A DNA stretch of 37,413 bases from Arcicella sp. (GTDB lineage Bacteria; Bacteroidota; Bacteroidia; Cytophagales; Spirosomataceae). Below are positions 7,803 to 14,683 of this stretch, in pieces. Position 1 is the stretch's first letter, and each line of letters opens with the position of its first letter. The stretch covers positions 1-37,413 of the forward strand of contig JANXML010000309.1 of the NCBI GenBank assembly GCA_025354645.1. Direction: 5' to 3'. A program made the translations under genes and the position numbers. The notes beneath the pieces were generated by a model. That model made no database searches and was not told the origin of the DNA. It saw nothing but the letters and a program-made list of their open reading frames with translations.

Positions 7803-7943
7803 ATGGAAAATAAATCATTAGTTCAAGTCGAATTGTTACGCTTACCGTTAATCCCGTCATTGATAAAAGCTCAAAATTTTCGGGCTAAGTTGCCGAACAA
7901 AAAATTATGCTAAAAAATATGACCAAAAATAAATACAATAAAT
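7803..7943 (+). pseudogene. Relic of the N-terminus of a pfkB-family (6-phosphofructokinase II-type) sugar kinase
   Basis: An ATG at 7803 opens MENKSLVQ. After a frame change, bases 7832-7885 encode IVTLTVNPVIDKSSKFSG, then a stop (TAA 7886-7888), then VAEQKIMLKN in the same frame. The order VTLTxNPxxDKS followed by xVxEQK is the characteristic N-terminus of PfkB-type phosphofructokinases, which bind the sugar phosphate there. The glycine-rich GGGGxN segment that should follow is missing, so only about 45 codons survive with at least one frameshift, one stop and a large deletion. It lies between the secreted protein gene and a bidirectional terminator. The match is from memory of the family, not from a search. 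Confidence 0.6.
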
Positions 7944-7988
7944 AAAGAAGGGTTAATTTCTTGGTAAGAAATTAACCCTTCTTTATTT
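7940..7988. terminator. Long bidirectional terminator hairpin
   Basis: A perfect 23-bp stem with a 3-base loop (GGT) contains AAGAAGGGTTAATTTCTT and its complement, with AAA/TTT-rich flanks on both sides. It separates plus-strand genes on the left from the convergent msrA gene, whose stop is 26 bases away. Confidence 0.88.
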
Positions 7989-8013
7989 TACACTACTAAT
8001 TTAATACTGCCGA

Positions 8014-8655
8014 CTATTTAAAATTTCCTTTAAATTTCTCTTTAAATTCCAAAAATTCAGGGATTGAAACGCCAGAAACGTACCCATTATCTGGGTGATA
8101 TTGAATATATTCCTGATGGTATTTTTCGGCTGAATAAAACTTTTGAATTGGTTTTACCTCCGTAACAATTGGATTTTTATACATTTTTGCCTTATTAATT
8201 CTCTTGATTTCAGCTTCAATAATATTCTTTTCATTATCATTTCTGTAAAAAGCAATTGAACGATATTCCGTTCCAACATCATTGCCCTGACGATTCAAAG
8301 CTGTTGGGTCTTGACTCGCAAAAAATGCCTTTACCAGTGTTTCATAAGAAATTTTTGAAGGGTCATAATGTACCTCAACAGCCTCAGCATGACCTGTTTT
8401 TCCAGAAGCAACCTTTTCATAAGTAGGACTCGTGTCTGTACCTCCTGCATAGCCCGAAATGGCATCTCTCACGCCTACTAAACTTTGAAAAACAAGCTCA
8501 GAATGCCAGAAACAGCCTTCTGCAAATGTGGCAACTGCTTCATTGGAACTAATATTTTTAGTTGAACCCATTGGAAATTTGAAGGGTGGATTCTGAAAAT
8601 TGGCACTTATCGTCAGTGCACTCAATAGACCTAATATTACAAGGATATTTTTCAT
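8014..8655 (-). CDS. msrA: Exported peptide methionine-S-sulfoxide reductase
   Basis: The enzyme reduces methionine-S-sulfoxide in oxidised proteins. The family block FAEGCFWHSE places the catalytic Cys at residue 48. Further signatures are VGVRDAISGYAGG, PTYEKVASGKTGHAEAVEV, DPTALNRQGNDVGTEYRS, and KYHQEYIQYHPDNGY at about 180-194. Residues 1-18 form a signal peptide (MKNILVILGLLSALTISA), so the enzyme probably works in the periplasm. Cys48 is the only cysteine in the protein, so no internal resolving Cys exists and an external reductant is implied. No msrB is adjacent. Start ATG is supported by the signal peptide. Confidence 0.95.
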   Translation of the reverse strand: MKNILVILGLLSALTISANFQNPPFKFPMGSTKNISSNEAVATFAEGCFWHSELVFQSLVGVRDAISGYAGGTDTSPTYEKVASGKTGHAEAVEVHYDPSKISYETLVKAFFASQDPTALNRQGNDVGTEYRSIAFYRNDNEKNIIEAEIKRINKAKMYKNPIVTEVKPIQKFYSAEKYHQEYIQYHPDNGYVSGVSIPEFLEFKEKFKGNFK

Positions 8656-8957
8656 TTTCTTATTTTTATTTATGAATTTATTTTTAAAAACTGCTTCTTA
8701 TGAATTTAATATATACGAGAAAATTTGATTGCCAGTTTTGTTTTTGTTCTCCTTAAACATAAACAATTCTTGCAATTTTATAGTGCAATGTTAACAAACA
8801 ATTATTTTGTAGTTAGTAATATTGCCGACCAAATCATACTTTATTATTCAAAGAACTAATCCCCGAAATTTTTCCTAATAATTTTCTAAATACTGTTCAT
8901 AGTAAAACAATTCTTAAAATTAACTACATTTATAAAACATAAAATTTTTTGCATAAA
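8656..8957. other. Divergent intergenic region between msrA and the HMG-CoA reductase gene
   Basis: This 302-bp AT-rich spacer must hold promoters for both genes. A TACATTTA box just before the HMG-CoA reductase start is a near match to the -7 consensus. A weak TTGCA-N9-TGCAA inverted repeat is at 8770-8788. No ORF or RNA gene was recognised. Confidence 0.5.
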
Positions 8958-10127
8958 ATGGAGAAAAAATTGCCCTATAACAAGGAGAATAATTATTCGG
9001 AAGACCTTGCCTGTCAACGAAGAACATTCATTTCTGAACAAACAAACGTAGAATTTAAGCATATTGATGAATATTCATTTGAGCCGTCTATACTGCCTGG
9101 AAACATTGAAAACTTTTCGGGAATAGCTCAAGTTCCCATTGGTTTTGCGGGTCCTTTGAAGGTTTTGGGCGAATTTGCACAAGGAGATTTTTATATTCCG
9201 TTGGCAACGACAGAAGGGACTTTGGTGGCAAGTTATAATCGGGGCATGAAATTACTTTCCGAGGCGGGTGGTGTTACTTGTACCGTTTTGGACGATTCAA
9301 TGCAAAGAGCTCCCATTTTTGTTTTTGAAAATGCTCGCTTTTCTAAGGTTTTTGGACAGTGGATTACAGATAATTTTACCCAAATAAAAGCCAAAGCAGA
9401 AGAGACAACCAAGTCTGGAAAACTGATTGATATTGAGCAATATACCGTTGGAAAATTACGGTGGTTACGTTTTAATTATACCACTGGTGATGCAGCAGGA
9501 CAGAATATGGTGACAAAAGCAACGCATCATGCTTGTCATTGGATGCTTGAAAAAGGGATTGAAGGGTTGGAACATTTTTCGATGGCTGCGAATTTGGATA
9601 CTGATAAAAAACATTCCCAAATCAATACGCTTCAAACTCGAGGAAAGCGAGTAGTTGCCGAAGCGACTATTCCAAGTGATTTATTAACAAAAATCATGCA
9701 CACTTCTGGAAAAGCGATGTATCGACAAAGGCAATTATCAAATATGGGAGCATTCTTGGCAAATTCGAGTAACAATGGTTCTCATTCAGCAAATGCACTA
9801 ACCGCCATGTTTATTGCCACAGGACAAGATGTAGCCAATATTGCCGAATCATCAGCGGCGTTAACTTATTCAGAATTAAAAGAAAATGGTGATTATTATT
9901 GGTCAATAACGATTCCTTCGCTCATTGTGGCAACTCACGGTGGTGGAACGGGTTTGCCAACCCAGCGAGAATGTTTGGAAATGTTGGGTTGTTTTGGGAA
10001 AGATAAAGTTAATAAATTAGCCGAGATTATGGTAGCGGTCGTGTTGGCAGGAGAAATATCTTTGGGTTCAGCGATTGTGGCAAATGAATGGGTAAGCAGT
10101 CATGAGCAGTTTGGTCGTAATCGGTAA
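8958..10127 (+). CDS. Hydroxymethylglutaryl-CoA reductase, class I type
   Basis: This is the committed enzyme of the mevalonate pathway: it reduces HMG-CoA to mevalonate with NAD(P)H. The start at ATG 8958 is preferred over an upstream TTG, giving 389 residues that cover only the catalytic domain, with no membrane anchor. Catalytic residues are all visible: Glu86 in LATTEGTLVASYNRG, Lys217/218 in NLDTDKK, Asp291 in ATGQDVANIAESSA, and the C-terminal His382 in SSHEQFGRNR. The nucleotide-binding block GDAAGQNMVTKATH lies near 178-191. A His close to the C-terminus and the DTDKK segment favour class I over class II. No other mevalonate-pathway gene is in the window, so the gene is isolated. Confidence 0.95.
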   Translation: MEKKLPYNKENNYSEDLACQRRTFISEQTNVEFKHIDEYSFEPSILPGNIENFSGIAQVPIGFAGPLKVLGEFAQGDFYIPLATTEGTLVASYNRGMKLLSEAGGVTCTVLDDSMQRAPIFVFENARFSKVFGQWITDNFTQIKAKAEETTKSGKLIDIEQYTVGKLRWLRFNYTTGDAAGQNMVTKATHHACHWMLEKGIEGLEHFSMAANLDTDKKHSQINTLQTRGKRVVAEATIPSDLLTKIMHTSGKAMYRQRQLSNMGAFLANSSNNGSHSANALTAMFIATGQDVANIAESSAALTYSELKENGDYYWSITIPSLIVATHGGGTGLPTQRECLEMLGCFGKDKVNKLAEIMVAVVLAGEISLGSAIVANEWVSSHEQFGRNR

Positions 10128-10177
10128 TGAAAATACAACATGGATTTTCGCAGATTTTTTAAGTAAAATTTCATTTA

Positions 10178-10291
10178 TTAGCTTTTTCCTAAATCAGACA
10201 AAGAGATTTCTGTTTGCTTGTCCAATATAAAATCAAGCCTATTTTGATTTGACTTTGAAGGTTTGAAAGCAATAACTTTCTCTGGTTTCAT
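10178..10291 (-). CDS. Possible 37-residue protein of unknown function
   Basis: A short minus-strand frame opens with ATG and encodes MKPEKVIAFKPSKSNQ, continuing through RLDFILDKQTEI to a TAA stop. It is basic at the N-terminus with a short amphipathic helix after it. Its composition looks protein-like rather than random for such AT-rich DNA. No signal peptide or known motif is present. It is too short to trust on its own; conservation in related genomes would decide. Confidence 0.35.
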   Translation of the reverse strand: MKPEKVIAFKPSKSNQNRLDFILDKQTEISLSDLGKS

Positions 10292-10445
10292 ACTTATATA
10301 AAGTCAGCAACTTATACGTAAACAGTTTAAGTTACTTCGTTTTCTTTTTTAACAAAAAAATAAGTTTTTCATTTTTTTATCCTAACCCCAAAATACCGTA
10401 TCCGATTTTAACGAAAATAAAAGCAACTTTTTAACGTTTTTTTAC

Positions 10446-10453
10446 TAAATTTG
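10446..10453 (+). promoter_or_regulatory. Possible -7 promoter box (TAAATTTG)
   Basis: Exact match to TAnnTTTG, 153 bases upstream of the RlpA-like start, which would imply a long leader. No clear -33 element. Confidence 0.3.
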
Positions 10454-10606
10454 TATTCCCATTTTTATATAAAATTGATTTTACTGTTTGTTTTATTGCA
10501 AACTTTAAGAGCCAATCCATTCTTAACTAACAAGTAATTAAAACATTTTACAAAATTTAATTTACTGATAATCAGTGTTTTAAATTGTTTGAGTTGCTTT
10601 TTCATT

Positions 10607-11143
10607 ATGATTTTTAAAAGTGTTTATGTTACCGTATTTCTTGCTTTTGCTAAATTAACCAATCCCTCAACAGACGACAAAGCCAATTCAGGCACTGCTT
10701 CGTTTTATGCTAAAAAATTTGAGGGTAAACGTACCACAAGCGGACAACGCTACCGAGCCACTGAACGCACCGCCGCACATCGAACTTATCCTTTCGGAAC
10801 TTTACTGGAAATCACAAATCAAGACAATGGACGTAAAACCATCGTAAGAATTAATGACCGAGGTCCTCATGCAAAAACAAGATTAATTGATTTGTCGTAT
10901 TTAGCCGCAAAAGATTTAGGATTAATAAGCAGTGGCACTGCTGACGTTACGCTTAAAGTAATTTCATTGGGCAAACCATCTAATTTTCAAGAAGATGAAG
11001 TTGAAACAATAGAAACATCAACTGCTTCAATATTTCCCCAATTTAAAACTGATTTTTTAGAGAAAAAACATCAGTATATTAATGTAGTGAAACAATCAGA
11101 TGGCAATTCTAAGATTGTTTATTCGGATGTAAAACTTAAATAA
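10607..11143 (+). CDS. RlpA-like secreted DPBB-domain protein
   Basis: The start at ATG 10607 is preferred over an in-frame TTG at 10589. The 178-residue product begins with a hydrophobic export segment (FKSVYVTVFLAFAKL). The double-psi beta-barrel domain covers about residues 28-115: GTASFYAKKFEGKRTTSG, the basic ERTAAHRTYPFGTLLEI, and IVRINDRGPHAKTRLIDLS. These carry the conserved Arg/His/Asp set of RlpA lytic transglycosylases, which cut glycan strands lacking stem peptides at the septum. The C-terminal 60 residues are acidic and low in recognisable motifs; no SPOR domain is present. It is convergent with the protease-SH3 gene and has a paralogue-like DPBB domain in the LysM gene at 13361. 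Confidence 0.88.
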   Translation: MIFKSVYVTVFLAFAKLTNPSTDDKANSGTASFYAKKFEGKRTTSGQRYRATERTAAHRTYPFGTLLEITNQDNGRKTIVRINDRGPHAKTRLIDLSYLAAKDLGLISSGTADVTLKVISLGKPSNFQEDEVETIETSTASIFPQFKTDFLEKKHQYINVVKQSDGNSKIVYSDVKLK

Positions 11144-11160
11144 TTACAATTTGCAGGTTC

Positions 11161-11189
11161 GTGAGTTGTGATTTTAAACCACAACTCAC
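11161..11189. terminator. Probable terminator hairpin between convergent genes
   Basis: A 10-bp perfect stem (GTGAGTTGTG / CACAACTCAC) with a 9-base loop sits between the stops at 11143 and 11199. No strong T-run follows, so it may act as a weak terminator or an mRNA end-stabilising hairpin. Confidence 0.5.
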
Positions 11190-11198
11190 TAATCTAAA

Positions 11199-12560
11199 TC
11201 ATCGAATAGTTACATAGCTTCCCTTCACCCAACGCCCCGTTCCAATCCGATAAAAAGTATCTTTCTCTTCAAAAATCGTTACGGGTGTATTAATTTTCAG
11301 TTTTTCCAAACCCGCAAAATTTGTCCCTGCTCCTGCCCTAACGTTAACGCCTTCATAATTAATAATTCCTTTCCGTTGTGGTATTACAAAAATCAAATAA
11401 TCAGAACTTACCCAACCGCCTGTATTTAATTTAAACCAAATATTTGTTTGCTCTGTAAGCGTAACTTTTGTTCCAGTTTTTATTTTGGACAAAGAAGAAA
11501 ATGTAGTCCCAGGTCCCGACCTCACATTCAAATCAATGGGTGAATTTGTCGTTGCTGTCATGGGGAAAATTGCACTTGGAGTAACGGGTGTATCGTTGAT
11601 TTTGAAATGAACATTTAATTGTGCAAGCACATAATCAATATGATTTGCCCACGTCATTTGTGGTGAATTTGTTGTGGCTGGAACTCCCGCAAACAACAAG
11701 CCCACTACTTTATTTTGCTCATTTACAATCACAGAACCAGAGTCTCCTGAATTACTAAAAATAGCGTTTTTAGTAGTATCAGGCACGATAACTATCTGAT
11801 GTTGAAACATAATTGGCGTACCTTGAATGGCAGTTGTGGCATCAATGCCATCAATAATTCCATAGGTTAATTCGGTTGTTCGTCCACGCTTTCTGACCTT
11901 TGTTCCCAAAGTTGCTTTTGCCGAACCAGCAATTTTACCAATTCCCAAAATCTCTTCCGTGAAAGGTCTTGAACTTTGATATTCAATCACGGCTGCATCA
12001 ACGGTTGGATTAATAGCAAAGCGGGCTAATTTCCCAATATTTGCATTTGGAAAAGGTTTACCATCATCTCCTACCAAGTTAGGTTGGTCAAAGACATCAC
12101 CAACTTTTCCTGAGCGTTCTTCGGTTTGCGAAATCATCACTTTTGTCACGTGATGATTGGTCAAAAACATCGGTTTTCCCGTTAAATTATCACGAACAAT
12201 CGCTCCCAGAGTTCCTTGTTCTGAAATCAGAGCTACCGTTCCATCCGCTTCAATCAGCCTAAACTTTTCACTCTGTCCAAAACTAATCCCTCCCATGATG
12301 GGTGTATAAGGGCTGTCGTCGGCATGGAAAGAAGCACAAGCCTCAATTACATCCGTTTTAATTCCTCGAATGGTTTTAGGAATTTTACTCGCTTTTGGTA
12401 TATTAGTCTGTTTTTCAACCACATACACTCGAATAACAATTTGTTTTGTTCGTTTTCCGTTTTTGTATTTATACCCAACATCAACGCCCGTAACGCCTTC
12501 ACGAGTCAATAATTCAAGTTCAATTTCTCTTTTTTGAGTAATTATTTCTTCAATTTCCAT
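11199..12560 (-). CDS. Trypsin-like serine protease (NAL1-like) with two C-terminal SH3 domains
   Basis: The 453-residue protein has no signal peptide. Residues 1-80 form an N-terminal domain with GVTGVDVGYKYKNG and an IRVYVVEK strand ending in PKTIRGIKTDVIEA, a module found before the catalytic domain in NAL1-like proteases. The protease part (about 85-310) shows FLTNHHVT with His137, VDAAVIEY with Asp188 and SNSGDSGSVIV with Ser274, a complete triad. Two bacterial SH3 repeats follow, LNVRSGPGTTFSSL (about 345-393) and VNVRAGAGTNFAGL (about 403-450), each ending in W-V-x-S/G-x-Y. SH3 domains of this kind usually bind cell wall or peptide stems, which sits oddly with the lack of a signal peptide. 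Substrate unknown; family call from motifs. Confidence 0.8.
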   Translation of the reverse strand: MEIEEIITQKREIELELLTREGVTGVDVGYKYKNGKRTKQIVIRVYVVEKQTNIPKASKIPKTIRGIKTDVIEACASFHADDSPYTPIMGGISFGQSEKFRLIEADGTVALISEQGTLGAIVRDNLTGKPMFLTNHHVTKVMISQTEERSGKVGDVFDQPNLVGDDGKPFPNANIGKLARFAINPTVDAAVIEYQSSRPFTEEILGIGKIAGSAKATLGTKVRKRGRTTELTYGIIDGIDATTAIQGTPIMFQHQIVIVPDTTKNAIFSNSGDSGSVIVNEQNKVVGLLFAGVPATTNSPQMTWANHIDYVLAQLNVHFKINDTPVTPSAIFPMTATTNSPIDLNVRSGPGTTFSSLSKIKTGTKVTLTEQTNIWFKLNTGGWVSSDYLIFVIPQRKGIINYEGVNVRAGAGTNFAGLEKLKINTPVTIFEEKDTFYRIGTGRWVKGSYVTIR

Positions 12561-12651
12561 GAGATAATAATGATAAAATTTCTAATTAAGCGAAATAAAT
12601 GTACGAAAATTTCCAACTTAATTACCTTAACTTTACGTAAAATAAGCAACA

Positions 12652-13401
12652 TTGGAAATAATAATTAACCATAATTTTGATGGAAAAATCTGGAATTCAA
12701 CATTTTCAAATGAATATTGTGTATTAGAAATTAGAGACGATTTGATTCGGCAAGTAAGTTTTTCGTGTTTTAATTTATTAACAGGACAGATTTTATGGGA
12801 AAATCTAAAACCCGAAAAATCTTGGTGGTTAAGTTTAGTGGGAATTTTCGATGAATATTTATTTTTACATAAATATTCATCGAACCAAAAACCACAGATA
12901 GAAAATTTATTTGTGATAGATATTACTACGTCAGAAATAATTTTGAAATTAGAAAAAGCTACTTTCTATAATTACCAACAAAATTTTTTAACTATTTCTG
13001 ATTTGAATAGTAATTTAAAAACCATAAAAATTGGCTCACCTCGAAAATCAACTGACAGTGTTGAAAATATTATAAAAGTCTTGTCAGAAAAAGTCAGTCA
13101 CTACCCAGAAGACAGTCCTCATTTTCCAACAATTTATAAGTTTTTGTATCGTTTATTGAAAGTTGATGCGGTAAAAGCAGTAGATTATCTTGAAATCAGT
13201 AACAAGATTATAATTTCTTACTATATTTACAGAGATAAATCGTTTCTAAATTATCTTTTGGTAACTAATCAGTCTCGTCAGATTTTATTAAATGACCTGA
13301 TTGCGGAAACCGAAGGCATTGGAATTGATACTTTCACTGTTAAATCCGATACTTTGTTATATGTCAAAAATCAAACTCAATTCGTCGGTTATAAGTTATA
13401 A
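12652..13401 (+). CDS. DUF4905-family protein
   Basis: This is a 249-residue cytoplasmic-looking protein of a family confined largely to Bacteroidota. The pattern DGKIWNSTFS, LEIRDDLIRQVSFSCFNL, TGQILWENL, WWLSLVGIFDEYLFLHKY and FVIDITTSEII is that of DUF4905, whose strands resemble beta-propeller blades with a T/S-G/S-x-x-L/I-W turn. No biochemical function is known. The best start is a TTG at 12652, since no ATG occurs near the conserved beginning. The last 41 bases overlap the LysM-protein gene in another frame, so the pair is probably translated from one message. It is divergent from the protease-SH3 gene. Confidence 0.8.
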   Translation: MEIIINHNFDGKIWNSTFSNEYCVLEIRDDLIRQVSFSCFNLLTGQILWENLKPEKSWWLSLVGIFDEYLFLHKYSSNQKPQIENLFVIDITTSEIILKLEKATFYNYQQNFLTISDLNSNLKTIKIGSPRKSTDSVENIIKVLSEKVSHYPEDSPHFPTIYKFLYRLLKVDAVKAVDYLEISNKIIISYYIYRDKSFLNYLLVTNQSRQILLNDLIAETEGIGIDTFTVKSDTLLYVKNQTQFVGYKL

Positions 13402-14341
13402 CCCGAAATCCGCCCTAAAAACTGCTCTTACTTGTGCATTATCAACCGTCGCTTTATCATCATTTTCGAATGGAATGATGAAGGATTCAGTAGGTATTAA
13501 AAAAGAGGCAGGCAAAACTTTTGTTTTGTTCAAAGTAGAACCTAAGCAAACGCTTTTCTCGATTGTGAAACGTTATGGAAGTTCGGTTGCAGAATTTAAA
13601 GCTGCCAATCCAGGACTTTCCGAAAGTGTGAATGTGGGTCAGACCATCAAAATTCCGTATAAAGGAATCGTTGTGGCTTCTGCACCTAAATATGTTCCGC
13701 CCGCTCCAACAACAACACCCGTGCCAACTCCTCCCACTGAAACTGTAAAAATGGTTTCGCACGTAGTTGAATCTGGACAAGGTCTATACGCAGTTGCCAC
13801 CAAGTATAAGATTACAATGGCAGATTTGCGTAAATGGAACAATCTTACAACCGATGCGTTGGCTTCGGGTCAGGTGCTTATCGTGGATGCTCGTGAATAT
13901 GAGCGTGCCAAAAAATCGGGTGAACTACCAGCAAAAGGGGAAGTTGTGAAAGTAGAAGATACCAATATGGGTAATAATTCTACTACTACCACACAAAAAC
14001 CTGCCGCAGAACCAGTTGATGCCAGCGAGGCAAAAACTTCAACGGAAACTTCAAAGACTTCTTCGGGATATAGAAAAACTGTTGAAACTGGTTTGGCTGA
14101 ATTAATTGATGTTGAAGATAAATCTGGAAAATATTTGGGTTTACATCGTTCTGCCCCTGCGGGAACGCTTGTAAACGTGAAAAATTCATCAAATGGTCAG
14201 AGCATTTGGGTGAAAATTGTGGGAAAATTGCCAGATATTGGCTCTGATAAAGTTATTATTAAATTATCGCCAAGAGCATTTGAAAAATTAAATCCTTCCG
14301 ACAAAAGAATAAGAGCGGAAATAAGTTATATGACCCCTTAG
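13361..14341 (+). CDS. Secreted LysM-LysM-DPBB (RlpA-like) peptidoglycan-associated protein
   Basis: The start at ATG 13361 (326 residues) gives a plausible signal sequence at residues 18-37 (ALKTALTCALSTVALSSFSN). Two LysM domains follow: residues 54-100 (KVEPKQTLFSIVKRYGSS, then VNVGQTIKIPY) and 132-176 (HVVESGQGLYAVATKY, then LASGQVLIV). They are separated by a Pro/Thr-rich linker at 104-128. After a Thr/Lys-rich spacer, residues about 238-326 form a divergent double-psi barrel (VETGLAELID, HRSAPAGTLVNVKN, WVKIVGKLPD, IIKLSPRAFEKL). LysM domains bind glycan N-acetylglucosamine, so it should sit on peptidoglycan. The catalytic residues of RlpA are not clearly kept, so it may be structural. 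It overlaps the DUF4905 gene by 41 bases. Confidence 0.88.
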   Translation: MSKIKLNSSVISYNPKSALKTALTCALSTVALSSFSNGMMKDSVGIKKEAGKTFVLFKVEPKQTLFSIVKRYGSSVAEFKAANPGLSESVNVGQTIKIPYKGIVVASAPKYVPPAPTTTPVPTPPTETVKMVSHVVESGQGLYAVATKYKITMADLRKWNNLTTDALASGQVLIVDAREYERAKKSGELPAKGEVVKVEDTNMGNNSTTTTQKPAAEPVDASEAKTSTETSKTSSGYRKTVETGLAELIDVEDKSGKYLGLHRSAPAGTLVNVKNSSNGQSIWVKIVGKLPDIGSDKVIIKLSPRAFEKLNPSDKRIRAEISYMTP

Positions 14342-14344
14342 TTC

Positions 14345-14455
14345 AGTGAACAGTTATCAGTAAGCAGTTATAAAAATCAATAATCGTTATTTTTATTATG
14401 ATTTTGGCAACTATTTTTACTGATAACTGTTAATTGATTACTGATAACTGTACAA
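14345..14455. repeat. Iterated CAGTTATCAGT inverted repeats
   Basis: Before the tiny membrane-protein gene, AACAGTTATCAGTAAGCAG on the plus strand is answered by two copies of TTACTGATAACTGT (the inverse) about 70 and 95 bases further on. The minus strand therefore carries direct repeats of ACAGTTATCAGTAA. This is a simple iterated intergenic repeat, similar in style to the one at 1590-1665 but with a different unit. Confidence 0.55.
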
Positions 14456-14457
14456 AG

Positions 14458-14622
14458 ATGCCCCGCAATAAGCGACAAATTACCTTCGGACATATTGTTT
14501 TTAATGTCCTATACACATTGGCTTTTCCTGCCATTGCCACCTTTGCCTTTTTATATACTGCTTTGGTTTGGCTGTTTTCAATTCCTTCAAGAATTATTGC
14601 TTTTTTTGCTTCCAAAATGTAG
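14458..14622 (+). CDS. Tiny membrane protein of unknown function
   Basis: The start at ATG 14458 gives 54 residues. A basic N-terminus (MPRNKRQITFGH) is followed by one long hydrophobic stretch (VLYTLAFPAIATFAFLYTAL, then VWLFSI) and a short C-terminus (PSRIIAFFASKM). It is probably a single, perhaps hairpin, membrane segment with the basic end inside. The stop TAG is formed by the first bases of a palindromic repeat (14618-14670), so the C-terminus may have been reset by insertion of that repeat. No family recognised. The coding call rests on composition and placement. Confidence 0.55.
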   Translation: MPRNKRQITFGHIVFNVLYTLAFPAIATFAFLYTALVWLFSIPSRIIAFFASKM

Positions 14623-14670
14623 GACAGGTTTCTAACCTGTTAACAAAACAAGTTAGAAACCTGTTTTACA
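14618..14670. repeat. Palindromic repeat A, copy 1
   Basis: The form is TGTAGGACAGGTTTCTAACC-TGTT, a short spacer, then AAGTTAGAAACCTGTTTTACA. The left half is itself a hairpin (ACAGGTT-TCT-AACCTGT), and the two halves are inverted copies of each other. A second copy is at 15461-15515; the two bracket the TIGR02757 gene. The repeat supplies the stop codon of the preceding tiny ORF. Confidence 0.8.
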
Positions 14671-14683
14671 AAAAAAACTCAAA

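Larger units (their letters stand above)
10128..10606. other. Long AT-rich intergenic region
   Basis: This 479-bp stretch lies between the HMG-CoA reductase gene and the RlpA-like gene. It contains a possible 37-codon minus-strand ORF (10178-10291) and a TAAATTTG promoter-like box at 10446-10453. The rest is A/T-rich with no recognisable gene. Confidence 0.6.

Noticed and set aside
8770-8788. TTGCA-N9-TGCAA inverted repeat between msrA and the HMG-CoA reductase gene
   Set aside because: Five-base arms in very AT-rich DNA are expected by chance.
14345-14455. CRISPR-like array
   Set aside because: Units are inverted, irregularly spaced and only about 14 bases; no uniform spacers.
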